The notes: generated by a model not told the origin, from the letters alone. A stretch of DNA of 64,000 bases from Fasciola hepatica (GCA_948099385.1 CANUEZ040000013.1:957001-1021000), one strand, 5' to 3'; numbered from the stretch's first letter, positions 42,886 through 55,460 are shown. Numbers and translations: made by a program.

Positions 42886-43065
42886 TGTAATAATGAATAA
42901 TAATGGTTTATTTCGAAGACGTCCGAGGCCTGCCAAGTGCATAGTCAGCTGTTTACAAGTGATGGAAAAAACAGACAAAACCCTTGAAAATGTGGAAATT
43001 AACATGACAGGAGTTGAAAAAGGGCTAAGAATGAAGGGGGGTTACATGGGAAAGGAGAACAGATA
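42886..43065 (-). mobile_element. LINE family L, truncated 3' end, minus strand
   Basis: In plus orientation, AATAATAATGGTTTATTTCG then AAGACGTCCGAGG is nearly the same as the terminus of the large LINE at 28225 (AATAATAATGGTTTATTCCA then AAGACACCCGAAG). Homology becomes hard to follow after about 180 nt, suggesting a severely 5'-truncated copy. Confidence 0.65.
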
Positions 43066-45100
43066 GAATCGATAGAATAAACTTCCACCCTCAGTTGTGG
43101 GAGCCTAGAGGGTTGCTGGTTTCAAGAAGTTAGATGCCCTCTGGAACAGCTTGTTTGGAGAACAAGTGTAGAATTGCAGACTTTTCCATGACCCCTGAAT
43201 AACAGGACACATGATGCTTGAAGGTACAACAAAATGTTTGAATCAGAAAACTAAAGATCCGGGTGGAGCAGTGACGCTTGTCTGTGGACGATGCTGGATT
43301 CCAACTTCTCTCGGTAACCCACAGGGGTAAATTAAAACCCAGTTTCATAGGACAGCCCAGCAAAATTCAGTAAACCTGTCGTCACACCTGGTTCCCGCAC
43401 TTTTGCAAGACTCTCCTACTGACTAAAACGTCTTTGGCCGCGCACGCAGCCCAATCGATGCAACGTGTGAGGCACGACCTTATGGGAAGAAACCGGTTAT
43501 ATTCGAAACATAAGGCAGCTAAACGCTACCAGTATTGCTCTCCTCAAAGAAGTCCTTGAAATGTGTCAGTGACCCTCGACCTTGCCGAAGTTTCCGACAA
43601 AACCAAAATAACAAAGGCTGATGTGTTGTACTCACCTGTTGTCCCCTACCTTGACAGAATGTGATGTGATAACAGGAGCCACCGAGTCCCGACTGCGGAA
43701 GCCGACAAAAAGTGAGGTCAGATATGGACTACCTCAAAACTTTATGGTTTTAAAAGAGTCCTGGAGGACACTGAGGAAACACAAGCCCCTAAAAAACAAA
43801 GGTCGGACAAAAGAAAAAAGAAAAGTTAGGTGGTCTCCTGGGCAAGGGGTTCAGGTACCTGCCTCCCTGCCGTCACACATCACGACTCGACACATCACCC
43901 ATAGCCGAACACACAATTGGTACCCAACCTGTTTGTGAATCAAATTACATACGTAGCAGAAGTTGGCTTGTGTCGCTTTGCAGGTGAAGTCCGAGCATGG
44001 TGAAGTGTCCTATACCTGAAATCTTAAGCTAGCACCTTTCCCCTCCTTGCCACTCCTAACCAATTTCCGGATCGTTGAAATTCTCCTCCTCTTGCTCCTC
44101 TACTTTCAGGTGTCATACTTTTATTCTTCGTTATCAAGAACAACCTTCTGCTTCTTTATTCTGGTCTTCCACTTTCACTACCATACCCCAGTTGTGCTTG
44201 TAGACGCAGTAGAAGGATAGAAAGCCTTCAGTGTCATCCAGGCAAGAACCACCACGGCAGTTTAGAGGGACAGCCAAAGAATATGAGCGTCAAGGTCGCA
44301 CCTTCGACAAAGACGGCTCGTCCTGCTGCCGCGTCTCATAGTTCAGTGGGGTCTGAGGTCGCTTGTACTTCTGCCGGGATTCTCTTGTTTTTGGGAGGAG
44401 GAAGAGAATGGTCGGACAAAAGAAACCTAATGCACTGTCGTGACCGCTGAAACGAATGGTATGTTTCGTTTCTCTAATACAGCAAGTGAAAGCCTCCAAG
44501 GCCTCGGGTACAAGAAGCTGGATGCAGATTTGGCTCAAGCCACCGGATCCCGTGATCTGATCTGATCTGGTCTAATCTGATCGTTAAGTCGTGCCACACT
44601 CCTGCTCTCTTCCAGATTGCATTGGTTACCTGGGTAGCCATCGGCCGAATCGACGTTTATTCCGGATCACCGTAAGGACTGGACGATTTGATCAATGGTG
44701 TAAACCTATACTCTCGCCTTCTGACGTTACATGGGGTACCGTACACGGATTAACAAAACCTAATGAAAGTCTCACCGGATCGCAGAGGTGATTCCTGACA
44801 CTAACCATCAACACATCCGCTCAACGTCTATTCCCAAATAATCCAACCCAACAGTTCAATTCTTCCCGCGTTGCAGTACGAAACCAATGGCCGGGACCCA
44901 GCCTCCGCAGCTGTCAACTTCGTCAAACCAGCCCTTTTTTACCTGCTTCCCACAACATTCTACCTGCCACCACCTGCAACCAAGGTCTTTACGGGACAGA
45001 ATACCAGCCATCTGCAGCCAACCATAATTTGGTTAACAATTTTATATCACATACAAAAAACCTTTTACACTCTTCCAACTCCTGCCTGGCCGAACCATTG
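43066..45100. other. Unassigned stretch
   Basis: No gene or transposon protein is recognised. Open frames up to 105 codons (43621-43938) have no family resemblance. The part 44030-44200 is pyrimidine-rich and may be decayed LINE untranslated sequence. Confidence 0.4.
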
Positions 45101-45139
45101 ACATTTGTCTCCACTAATCCGTTTCATTGACGGCTTTTC

Positions 45140-45732
45140 TTTTCTTTAAAAGTCCGTTATATGTCCATACACCATTCATGCTCTTCAAAAGTTCACTGAA
45201 GTCCCTGCGAAGCTTTTCGCCTTCATTTGAATTTCCATATGACACTGTGATCACCTGCGCAAAAGGTCCGTTTTATTATCACCTTTGACTCACTTGCCTT
45301 TATTTCACACGCTTCCTCCACAATTGGTTACCCAATGCTGGATCAGTGTCCAATATTCCGCTGGTATCTTTGACTGCACTTTGAAAGCCCCACGCTTGCT
45401 TTACTTCTAACAATGTTCTTTGGCATCTCTTCCGCCCAGTTACTCGTTAGCGACCGTCCATTTGTCGCTTATATCAGCAATCCCACGACTGTCTAGCTAT
45501 CCACACCGCCCCCAGCGATTTCGAAACCGATCCGGAATTCCCGCCTCAACCATTACCACTTTTGTTCACTCAAACACTACATGACTTTACTGGTATATTT
45601 CGGTTGCTGTGTGATTTATAAATTCAGAATTTGTGAATACCTCACATTGACATGTACTGCTGTATACTCTGATCTTGCCTTGTGCATGTGTATTGACCAC
45701 GGTCAAGAAATATACTATACTATACTATACTA
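45140..45732 (+). repeat. Dispersed repeat R, copy 1, with ACTAT tail
   Basis: It shares, in the same order as 52230-53120, TTCATGCTCTTCA, then CCATATGA/TCATATGA, CCGCTGGTATC, and a terminal GATCTTGCCTTGTGCATGTG, then TTGACC and GTCAAGAA. The copy ends in tandem ACTAT units (45713-45732). Divergence is substantial (my rough reading is about 70% where alignable). It is probably the untranslated 3' part of a LINE or a SINE. Confidence 0.6.
45713..45732 (+). repeat. (ACTAT)n tail
   Basis: Tandem ACTAT units directly after the conserved end of repeat R, copy 1. Confidence 0.8.
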
Positions 45733-45950
45733 ATACACGGGTTCAAGGCTGGAGCCCAAATGTTTCCGGTTCTTGGGGTGTCTCCTTGTCTGTAGCAGTC
45801 GGTCCGCTGAAATCAGGGGAGCCGGGTCACGGGGAAAAAATTACAGGGGCATGTGCGGCTGGTGGTAGCGCAGAGAGAGGTCCAGATTGACCAGTAAGAC
45901 CACATGAATATTTCACTGAGAACCAAGCATAAAGGCGTACGATAAAACAA
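45733..45950. other. Short unassigned spacer
   Basis: Nothing is recognised between the tail of repeat R and the 3' end of the following minus-strand LINE. Confidence 0.4.
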
Positions 45951-46520
45951 CACAAGGAAGGCGTTACGTCTACACAACAAAGCAGACTTTATTGTAACAG
46001 CAAACTTTTATGTTTCGGCATTTGTTCTAACCTCTATATACACATGTATTTTTTTTTGGGGGGGGGGGACGGAGCATAAAAAGACAGGCTGGCTGAAGGA
46101 AACTCAAAGGGGGACAGACATCCTTTCAAATGTTAAAAACGTTCAAGGAAGAAAAGTTAGCCCTGAGAACTCGTCCGGCCGATTTTTAAACGTTTCTTTG
46201 CCCGGGGCGTCGATAAACTCCAACGGTAAGTTATTCCAAAGTGGGACTATTCTGTGAGTAGAACAGTTCTTGCGACTTTAGTACGGAGACAAGGATTGAA
46301 TACTTTCTCAGCTTGCCCTCCGGGGGTGTCCAAGCTCGAGCGAGTGGGAGAGTGATCTGCGCGCACAGCAGCGAAAAGATTTTACATTGGGAGATCTCTA
46401 ACTCTACGAGCTTCTGAAGGGTACGGTTTTAGATCAGAAATCATTTGGGGATAAGGGGTTGCACTGGAATCTGTCGACGGGAGCTAAGCATCCCGCTCTA
46501 TTCAATGTGAGAAATCTTCT
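45951..46520 (-). mobile_element. LINE ORF2 C-terminus and 3' end, minus strand
   Basis: On the minus strand, HRIVPLWNNLPLEFIDAPGK, then ETFKNRPDEFSG (about 46145-46260) is the W-N-x-L-P-x-E-(F/V)-(I/V)-x-A block that ends many CR1-type ORF2 proteins. A 3' UTR follows, with a C run (the plus-strand G run at 46058-46068), and the end carries AATAAAGTCTGC at about 45982-45993. Confidence 0.7.
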
Positions 46521-47100
46521 CCGGGGCTGTGCCCTAAGACCCATGATTTAGGTTCACCAGAGCATTACTCCGGCCACACCAAGCCGTCCTGTGCCACTTT
46601 CACTCCCCATCACTGCTCCCACGATTACCACCAATTCCGGCAGCCCCGTTACCTTTCAAGAAACATCCCGCATGTTTTCCGAATCTAGGCAGTGTGATTC
46701 ATCTCCCAAGGGTCCAAACCAAGAGAAGCCAAATAACGCAACCAAGTAATTTACATGTGCAAATCCTCCCCAGGCGTTGTCGCATACGTGCATCATTAAG
46801 ACCGTGCTCTTTATCTTATTGATCCTCGGACAAATGCAGCACGCATCGACCACCACACTTGAACAACTGTTCATAGTTTGCCTATGTGCCGTTGCGTATT
46901 TTTTGTTCGAACTGGGACTGCTGTGACGGTGGTACCGGACAGTGACGGTTACCGAAGTCTGGTCTTCTTTGCTAAACGTCTTGGCCGTTCAGCTGAGGTT
47001 TGTACATAATTTATATGCGTATGATTTGTTATTTCGGTGCCGTAGAATCAGCGACCTAACCTTTTTCTGACTGTGAGATTCGCTAATTAGGCTACGTATT
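46521..47100. other. Unassigned stretch
   Basis: No gene or repeat boundary is visible. Confidence 0.4.
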
Positions 47101-48960
47101 ACTCACGATCGGAATAACCGTTACAAGCCATAACCGGGGCCGGAATTGTCACGAGTCATCTCAAGCACTAGTACAGTCGGAGTAGATCCCAATCCAGCGG
47201 ACCCCCCTCCTCCTCTAATAAAATTTCCTCTTGAAATTTCAACAACAAGTTTGGGCACCATCCTCTTAAGTGTCTCCAACAAGGCTCTAGACCTGAGACA
47301 ACGAGTGGAAGACAAGAACCCTCTCAAAATGGGTACCACAGAAACCTGGGCAATCCAAGATAACTCATACGGGGTAATAGATTTTATTGGTTACCCGGAG
47401 TTCTGGAAGGGCCCAAGGCGAGGTTGAGCTGATGGCGTTTAACTCTACCCAGACGAAAGGCTACTCGCGGCACTGATTACCTCCTAAACTTCGATCCCCC
47501 TCTTTTTACCTACATCTGGGTGAAAATAGCTCTAATTATGAAACAAACACTGGCAGTGGATGTAAATATACCGAGTGTCACCATACCTGAAGGAAGGATC
47601 GAAAGCACTCATTAGGCAGATAAAAGAGCCGAAGAATATGCGGCAACCAACCAACCCACCGGTAATGAGGGACTTCAAAGCTCTCTCAACAGGACAGTCG
47701 GGCTATCACACTATGGACCTGATGTTTGGTGCTGGGCTACTTGTTAGACATCCTCAGATGTCCCGGATGCAAAATGCCCCCAGTCCAACTAGGTTTCATC
47801 AAAAGCGAATATCCTTGCTCCCTAATCTTGTAATGCAAGCCGGCCGCTCCAGATGGAAACCATTCATTGCTCCTACCTAGTAAAGAAGAATGATCGCGAA
47901 GTCCCCAGCTTTGACTTTGTTATCCAGTGGTCATCGCGCTGTTCATCATCGCGGGCAATAAGATCTTTTTAAAAGGCCAAAGTTTTCCACCTTGGGGAGT
48001 ACCATGCACCCCAAACGGAACCCATTTCCTTGGATTCCGAAGGGACTACACAAAATCAAATAAAACAATGAAGCATCTCCACAGCAAATACTCGTTTGTT
48101 GCAGGGAACAAAGTTGAAAGACGACACTAGGCGTATACCTCCACGTCCCATCCTTCGCCTCCCAGGGCAGTGTGCGATTTTGCTTGTCGTGATAAAGTGC
48201 ATAGAAATGACAGCAGACTCTGAAAATTAAAAAAAATTCGAAACGGATGCAGTCACGAATCCACGAACACTTTGAAGAAATGCAAGCCGGTTTCCTCGCG
48301 CAGGTTCGCTAAAACGACTCCATTCGAATTGGACTCACCCCTTAGGTTCAAAGAATCAAATCCCCCGCCTCATCCATACATACTCTTGACTGCACCAAGG
48401 CCACTCCTCCGGAGCAAGGGACCGGGATCTTTGTGCATCACCTTGGCTGTAACCCACGCTGCTTTCTAACGTTACCCTATACTACTCTTCCGTCAACGGC
48501 TGTAAAACAAAACATGTGCGACGTCCAATTCTCGGTCCGAAAAGTTCAACGGCAGCTCGGGCACTTCAATCCGCACACCTCAGTGGACCCCAAAGAAGTA
48601 CGTCCCACGATACCCAGAGAATAGCTGAATATTCTTTTACTGCAAGCTTCACTCTACTCAAACAAATTCCACACCACGGCACTTTCCCAAACTCATGGAA
48701 CGGAGCCACAGTCACGCTTATTTTCAGAAAGCCTTACCGGCAACTCCAATCTAGCTATGGGCCAATAAGTCTGACCATCATCCCTAGCGAGGTCCCTGAG
48801 CGTATCACCAAACGTGCGATGTTACGCCATTGGCAGAAAAATAACGAAATTTCCTCTTTCAAAAATGAATTCCCGCCAGGCGGGTCATGCACCGCCAACA
48901 TGCTGAGCGTCATGAATGGTTTATTACAGGCACAAGACCAGAACGGATAATCTCACGGCA
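47101..48960 (+). mobile_element. CR1/Jockey-like LINE, endonuclease and RT N-terminal part, decayed
   Basis: Endonuclease text begins NKALDLRQRVEDKNPLK, then TTETWAIQDNSYGVIDFIGY and KGPRRG (47278-47424). After breaks follow LIRQIKEPKNMRQPTNPPVM, RDFKALSTGQS (47611-47700; the GDFN is changed to RDFK) and RSRWKPFIAPT. The Ser-Asp-His region has decayed; SFDFVIQWSS is at 47908. The RT fingers are TFPNSWNGATVTLIFRKPYR, SYGPISLTIIPSEVPERITK and GGSCTANMLSVMNGLLQAQD (48690-48945), the same family as 16.4-17.6 kb. It is truncated before the catalytic boxes. Confidence 0.8.
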
Positions 48961-49920
48961 TTATAGAAGAAGTTCGAGCGCGAATAATGAACGTGTCTTT
49001 CATTCGGTCTCACGGCGCAATACCAACATTATCCCCCTTATCGGACGGATAGAGAAGCCACTATTCGGTTTGCAGACGCAAAAATGTATTCTATATATCG
49101 TAGCATCGAAACAGTACCGATACAAGAGACACTAAAGGGATATGAACTCAACTGCTGAGCAGAAAGCGAACCGCAAGAGTATACAATCAGCAAAGGACCG
49201 GAAGTGGAAGTGATTCAAAACGAGGCTGGCGGAAACCTCGGAAAATTCAGTCCAGTAAAAAGTACGCAACAGAACAAAACAGTGAGGTCGAAGCAAAATA
49301 TCAGAAAAGGCCGTGGAGAAAATAAACTCGAAATGATGGCCACAAGGCGGTTATTTTCTTAGAACGATCGGGGTCACTACAGCGGTCTCCCGCTAGAAGG
49401 CGTGGAAAGCTTTCAGAAAATGCCACGGAAGTGACGGCATGCAAACGCGCGAGGGTGCGTGGAAAATACGTGAATGTAGCTGTGCCGGAGGATGCTGGCG
49501 CGCGAAATCCGTGGTATGCAAGAACTGTAGAATGATGGTCGAGTGTAGACCAGAATCATAGTAAGCGACGTCGGTTGAGTGAATCCTCATCCGGGTTTGC
49601 CACACTAATAACTTCCAGCCTCGGGTGACCGTGAACCAGTATGATAATCGGAAGCCAAATCGGCAGGTTCGTCGGTGGCAAGGAACGGCAACAATGGGGT
49701 CGATGCAGAATGCAAAGGTTGGTGCCCAAAACTCTCCAGGTCTCGTGGGGCCAGCGGAGCGTACCTTGTGGAAATGTTTCACGAAACAAAAGGAAACGGG
49801 AAACTGGTGTAGCAGTTAAAATAGACCTGTCTAGAGCACAATATTATCTGACAAGTTATAGTAAGTCGTGTCAAAACGATAAGAGCGAAAGTTAATAATG
49901 CGGAGTGCAATGATTAAGAT
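48961..49920. other. Unassigned; possible 3' LTR of the Gypsy element in part
   Basis: The Gypsy coding text ends at about 49.99 kb on the minus strand, so its 3' LTR should lie within this interval. A plausible start is TGTCAGATAATATTGTG (reverse of 49837-49853), but with no 5' LTR in the window this cannot be checked. Confidence 0.3.
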
Positions 49921-50289
49921 CGCGTTTGACGCGGTTGCGAAGACGATCTTCTGATCTGAACGTGAGACGGGAGCCTCATTCACGGACTAGTTCACAGGCG
50001 AGCGTTTCTGACATAAAACTGAGAGACAATTTCATTCGAAGCCGTAGCAACGCCAACTGGGTGCTGTTCTGTACGTGAGATGATAGCCCCATTCGAAGTC
50101 GTAGCGGGCAAAGCTAACTGCAGACCTTGAAGTGACACGGAAATGTCGTCAACAGTTAGTGCAGGGTTAACATCGAATCTCGCGTCTGCGGGCGACATGC
50201 TGTCATCAACGTACGCAGCTTTGAGACGAACTATGCTTACCATATCGAAGCGACTGCGTCAATCAAACCTAAGGGTCTTATCGTGATTT

Positions 50290-51172
50290 TCAATCACGAG
50301 GAATGGGCCTTTGTAAGGCTGCTGTTATGGTTTGCATACCGATCAATACGAATGAATATATGCTAGCAAGTCTGGAGTTCAGTCGGAATGAAAACCTGTC
50401 TTCGCTCCATTGCAGTCCGCGCCGGGGCGGGATTTTGCTTTTGCGTAGACAAGCTGTGAACGTAATTCTGTGCAGCAAGTTGATCTGTACTCCGTGGCGT
50501 GAAGAATTCCCCAGGCAGTCGTAATGTCGTGCCGTAGACAAGTTCTGCGGCGGAACATTGGATATATGCCTTTATGCAGGTCCTGATACCAAGCAGAACT
50601 AGCGGTAACGTTTCGTACCAGTCGGGGCTCTCGTGTGCTTTGGGAGCCGCTTCGAGTTAGCCGTGAAAACGTTCGACTAAACCATTCGATGCCGGATGGT
50701 ACGCCGTCGTGCAAATGCGTTCCGTACCCAGAATGTGAGTTAATGAAGAGAATAGTTCGGACTCAAATTGTTGTCCTCGATCGGTAGTGATTGTGGAAGG
50801 ACAACCATATGAAACTATCCATCGTTCTATCAGACGTCGAGCCACTGATTCGACCGTGACGACAGAGATGGGAATAGCCTCGGGCCACCTCATAAATCTA
50901 TCGATGAACGCTAGTAAGTAGGTATACCCGTGTGATGGGGCCGATGGACCCACAATGTCTACGTGGATATGATCGAAGCGAGCATCAGGCGTAGCAAAAG
51001 TACCGATAGGCGAAGCTACGTGTCTATGCACTTTAGATCGTTGACATTGTAGACACTGTTTTGCCCACATATGAACATCTTTATCCATGGACGGCCAGAC
51101 GTATTGTGCAGCTACTATTCGGGGACTGGCTGCGATGCCCGAATGTGATAGTCCATGTAGGGTATCGAACAC
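50290..51172 (-). pseudogene. Gypsy integrase
   Basis: The 171-codon open frame 50657-51172 has the zinc-binding elements (HGLSHSGI, then CLQCQRSK), the first catalytic Asp in FDHIHVDIVGPSAPS, the second in TITTDRGQQFESELF and the Glu in NGLVERFHG. Thus the complete D,D,E set with the expected spacing is present. Distal text to 50.3 kb (WYETLPLVLLGIRTCIK, SAAELVYGTTLRLPGEF) lies in other frames. It would insert element DNA into the chromosome if intact. Confidence 0.85.
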
Positions 51173-51479
51173 GAGACGTCGATATCTAGAGGGTACGACT
51201 GGTCGAAGTATACCAGTAGACGTGTCTCAGAGTATAGTCCCAGCACTGGTGGCCAGAGGTACGGGCTGACACTGTAGCGACGATGACTGAGCTGCTTCCA
51301 TACATGAAAAATCCTGTGCCTGTGCTGCAGCCATGGCAGGGATGTCTAGAACCGGAGATTTAATGGCATTAGGCGGAAGAAGCAGCAAAGCATCTGCAAC
51401 GCAGTTCAACTCACCTTTACCGTGTCGTAGATCGGTCGTGAACTGCCAAATACACTCTGAATGTCTGACATTTCGTGGG

Positions 51480-52070
51480 AAATAACGGTCAGTCTCGGTA
51501 TGCCAAGCACATGTCAAGGGCGTATGGTCCATATAAAGGGCGAAACATCGACCCTAGACTGCACGGCGGAAGTTTTTACCGGCATTATATGCAGCCAGCG
51601 GTTCGCGATCGAAAGCACCTTATTTTGTTTCCGTGGGACTAAGCGGTCGAGAGGAAACTCTAATGGCTTCCAAGTCCCGGAGAAGGCTGTTGCAAGGCCA
51701 CCTCGATGGCAAATTTGGGTGCATCCACCGCTATGCTTAGCGTGGCGGACGGAACTGGATGCCTTAGGGGCGTGATCCGAGCTAATGTCGCTTTAATCCC
51801 CTAGAAAGCTGCTCGTGCCGCATCTGTGAGCGGATACTTACGTGGATCGCCACAAAGTAGGTCAGTTAATGGGAGCAAACTTTCAGCGGAATGGGGTATG
51901 AAAAGACGATAAAAGTTAAATAACCCCGAAAATGCCTTGAGCTCCTTGATTGAGGACGGTACGGCGTAATCTAGAATGTCGAACACTTTGTCATCGCAGA
52001 GCCTAATACTCTCTCGAGTGGTCTTGTGCACGAGGAACACAAGTTCCGGTTCACGTGTGCAGAATAGCTT
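51480..52070 (-). pseudogene. Gypsy RT end and RNase H start
   Basis: The text FNFYRLFIPHSAESLLPLTD, then LLCGDPRKYPLTDAARAAF is the usual link from RT to RNase H. The RNase H itself is eroded between about 51480 and 51800. It resumes at 51532 with MDHTPLTCAWHTETDRYFPR and WQFTTDLRHGKGELNCVADA, a typical RNase H end with the V-A-D-A-L-S-R motif turned into VADALLLL. Confidence 0.75.
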
Positions 52071-52229
52071 ATTATTACTCCCGTCTGATCGCCGTTGTCC
52101 ATTCGGGCCTGACCTCCTCAAACTCGCTGTCGATGTTCTCCTCTCCTCATCACGTCTACGCGTTTGCTTGATCGCATCTGCAGCATCTTCTGTCTCCAAT
52201 GAACTGTTTGATGAATGACTCCACCTTGA

Positions 52230-53125
52230 AACTTTCTGCAATGCGCCAATATACCCTTCATGCTCTTCAGTCTCTCCAAGATTTCCTAGTACCTTTAACT
52301 TCAAGTCCATCTTCATATGAATCCCAGCATTTCACGGAAATCGCCTACGTAGGGGAGGTCAAACACAGTATCACATCCGCTCGCCTGCATTCATATCCAA
52401 GGCTCACCCCCAATTAGTTATTTAGTGTTAATAACATTCTTCTCTATGTACCGCTGGTATCACTGGTTGAGCCCTAGTTTTTCATGTTGGCATTGTTTTT
52501 GACATTGCCCCATGTGACCAACTTCCCTTTAGTTCCTCGGTGTTGATCCTTCAGATATCCAGCTGGCGCAAGCTTGCAGCCCCTGTTACTTGTTCAGACT
52601 CCTTCTTTGACCTCTCTTCCATCCCCCTCTCGTTTCTCTTATGCTAATCAACATTGCGCCAAACTCCTTAGATCGGCACGGTCCATCCTTGACCACCAAA
52701 TTCGTCGCAGCCACTTTCCGGCACCCTATGAAGCTCTTTGCGTATGATCCTTGCCCCACCCTCCTGCTCAGGCTTGGATTTCCGCCACTAGTTTCTCCAC
52801 CGTTTCTAGTGTATTTTGCTACTTTATCGTTCTTTGTTATCACTTTTATCGACATTTCTGCGGTCTGCCCGCCATCCACAACGTCCTTTTCTGATTTCTA
52901 AACCGATTCACAGCTGGCACTTTTATCCTCCTCATCTTAGTTCACTCAAGCATAGCCCAAGTTCACAGAACCATTTACTTAACCACTGTACTACTGCTGC
53001 AACTGTGAAAAAACTTACACTTCAAATTCGTGTAGGCCTTACACAGCTGCATATTGCTTCAGTCTCCGATCATGCCTTGTCCGTGTGCCTTGACCGCTGT
53101 CATGAATCATGCTATTACCAAATGT
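52230..53125 (+). repeat. Dispersed repeat R, copy 2
   Basis: This is a diverged copy of 45140-45732 in the same orientation, with extra sequence inside. Its end reads GATCATGCCTTGTCCGTGTG, then CCTTGACCGCTGTCATGAA. It abuts the truncated 5' side of the Gypsy element on the left and the large plus-strand LINE on the right. Confidence 0.6.
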
Positions 53126-53723
53126 GCTAATTTTTCTTTCACAGCTATCCGCTTCATCCTCGTCGCTGACAGTTGATTATCTTCGCGAGTCTTCGAATCA
53201 GCGTAGATTCATGGGTGTAAGTGACAAACAAGGTTAAGCAGCTCCAGTACACCTGGGATTTTTGATAAACAAGATTCCAAGTGTATGTCTGCATGTGTGA
53301 GTGACCGAGTGCACTGAGAAACAATCGTGGTACTTGCAACTGTTATTGCGAATGCCGAAAACCTCTCAAACTCATGAGGTAATAAAGCGATGCGGTAAAT
53401 TTCGACACAAGAGGTGTAAATCATTCAAGAAGGAAGTTACTTTCATCATACGATCATTTCCCCACGTTTTCATGTGTAGCATATATATGGGTTTTGTACA
53501 ATGCAAGGAGGTGGTGCTCTATGCTAAGCCAGGTCGTTTTGCTTGCTGTTATCGATATAGTTTCCACTCAGCTATTTTAGGTAATAATAAAAATAATAGC
53601 CTCTTAGGGAATTCCAGTAACCCAGAGAAATTCAGGGAATGTTTGTCAGCGCTAAATTCTAACCTGGCTGTAGTTTACTGCTACTGTTGCGCCCCACTCA
53701 CAGGGTCTTTTCGATACTTCAAA

Positions 53724-54290
53724 ATGCCAAGTTTAATAAAGAAGACTTCCAATAATACCTCATCCTCTAATACTCCGGTTACTAGGAAAAATGGGCTCAT
53801 TAAAACTTCCATGGCCCTAAAACAAAGCTTTGTTGACCTACGCGACTTTGTGGGCTTGGCAACGGAAAAAACAGCTGCTTTGGACAGAGACTTTTCGGGT
53901 ATAAATTCTCAGCCTTCAAGGTTAGAAGATACGGTGTCTAAATTTGCCTCCTACTGTGCTTCACTGAACGCATCGAACACTCCACCCTACAAAACTTGAC
54001 AGCGGCCGGCCGCCTCGTCGACTCTGTCGAGTCCGGAGTTCTCACGAGAGTGCAAAGCTTTCGTGACGCAGTCGTGATTAATGTCCCAGGGAGAATACGC
54101 CTTAAGCATATGAAGCATATATTGTTGAATGCTGGTGGTATTGCCCACCTTCCTCGTCAAACATCAAGGCTGCGCAAGCGTGTTCAGCCATTTAACTCTC
54201 CAATCCTTATAATATTTATAGATGACCTAGCTGCCAAAGATTTCATCAAAATGCTTTACACCGAAGCTCCTCAGTCCTCCTAACAAAAAA
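53724..54290 (+). pseudogene. LINE family L ORF1 (plus copy)
   Basis: The frame from MPSLIKKTSN (53724) includes a heptad-like stretch LKQSFVDLRDFVGLATEKTA. After a frame change near 53995 comes AGRLVDSVESGVLTRVQSFR, DAVVINVPGRIRLKHMKHIL and LNAGGIAHLPRQTSRLRKRV, which fits an RNA-recognition-like fold (the D-A-V-V-I-N-V-P motif as RNP2-like strand). It ends IFIDDLAAKDFIKMLYTEAP at 54283. Confidence 0.7.
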
Positions 54291-54356
54291 GTAGCCGAGG
54301 GTAAAATTCCTCTTCAAAGGGAAATTACTGTATCACTCTCAACTTTCCCCACCAGA

Positions 54357-55420
54357 ATGACCCCCGATAATCTTAAGCCTGATCTCTCCACCTCTTTTTC
54401 CCAAATCCCCGCCGCTTTATCTTCACAGTCACCCTCCGCTTTTTCGCAACCACCCGCTGTCTCCTCGTCCGCTCTGGAACCGAACTCTTTTAAATCTGAT
54501 ACCATTACTTTTGACCTAGACATTTCCGCTTCTTCCCTCTCATTGCCACCCAGTAAGAGACACCAACCATTGCCTCGCTCTCCAATTCACCGTCTGCTGG
54601 GTACGCCTCCAACTTTATTTCGCTGTCTGTTCCCTCCGGTGATAAACTACTCGCCATCCAGAGGACTAGGTCTACTTGTCTTCCCACCCTACTCCCAAAC
54701 CCTTCCTTCATCCAACTGTCTCCTTCTAAATCAACTCGCTTTAACTCACCAAATCCGGTTTCGACCTTAAAGAGGATCTGTCGCTCTCTACAGATCCGCC
54801 GCGTTAGCTGCCTGCCGATACCAAAATGCGGCCTTCACACGCCATCCACTCTGTTTCCCCTCGAGCTTTTCATCTGAAAAGTACTGCTGCTCCCGACACT
54901 AACTGCTCCATATTTGGTGTTCCACGCAACTTGCCTTACCACTCCCATAATATGCAGTCTAATCTACCACCCTACCCCCTATCCTTCACACATTTGTGAC
55001 TCTGACCTCTGCACCCTCTTCCATCAATACTCAATTGCTACCGGCCAGTATTTCTTAACTGCTCCTAATCACCCCTGCCTGATATTGACCCGCCAAATCC
55101 CACAGGTTTTTTGCCCTTCTCCGACATATCTCCCTCCTTTGACGAGCAATTGTTCTACCCCTCAACAGTCCCTCTCGCTACAACATTTACACCAGCTTGG
55201 CAGGAAGCCACCCCATCTGAACCTCCACTGGCCCCAACATTCCTATATTCCCCCTTAATCCTGATTTCCACTACTTCGAATGGCCTTCACTTCCCCTCTT
55301 CCAACTTACACCGACTCCCCGGTGTGCCTTTACTACCTCCCGAAACTGGCATATCTGTAGCCTTATTCAACCCTCGTTCTACTCTTGGTAAACTCCTGCA
55401 CCTGAAAAAACTTGTCTTCA
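54357..55420 (+). pseudogene. LINE family L, Ser/Pro-rich linker (plus copy)
   Basis: Open frames at 54357-54770 and 55111-55458 are rich in Ser, Pro, Thr and Leu. They correspond in place and composition to 34291-34812 of the minus copy. Confidence 0.5.
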
Positions 55421-55460
55421 CACACAATTACAAAATAACCTCGAGAACGGAATCTTGATG

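Larger units (their letters stand above)
49990..52070 (-). mobile_element. Gypsy-type LTR retrotransposon, 5'-truncated pol, decayed
   Basis: From 52070 down, the minus strand encodes the end of the RT (ELVFLVHKTTRESIRLCDDK, then SSIKELKAFSGLFNFYRLFI and P), the RNase H and the integrase. The domain order RT, RNase H, integrase and the L-x-x-F-x-G-L-x-N-F-Y-R motif mark Gypsy. The RT active-site half, protease and gag are missing upstream, where repeat R begins abruptly. Post-integrase text continues as RLKAAYVDDSMSPADARF to about 49992. Breaks separate each domain. Confidence 0.88.

Noticed and set aside
34405..46070. G runs at about 34409, 35517 and 46058 as quadruplex elements
   Set aside because: Each is a single homopolymer run without the repeated tract spacing needed for a convincing quadruplex; they may be assembly or slippage artefacts.
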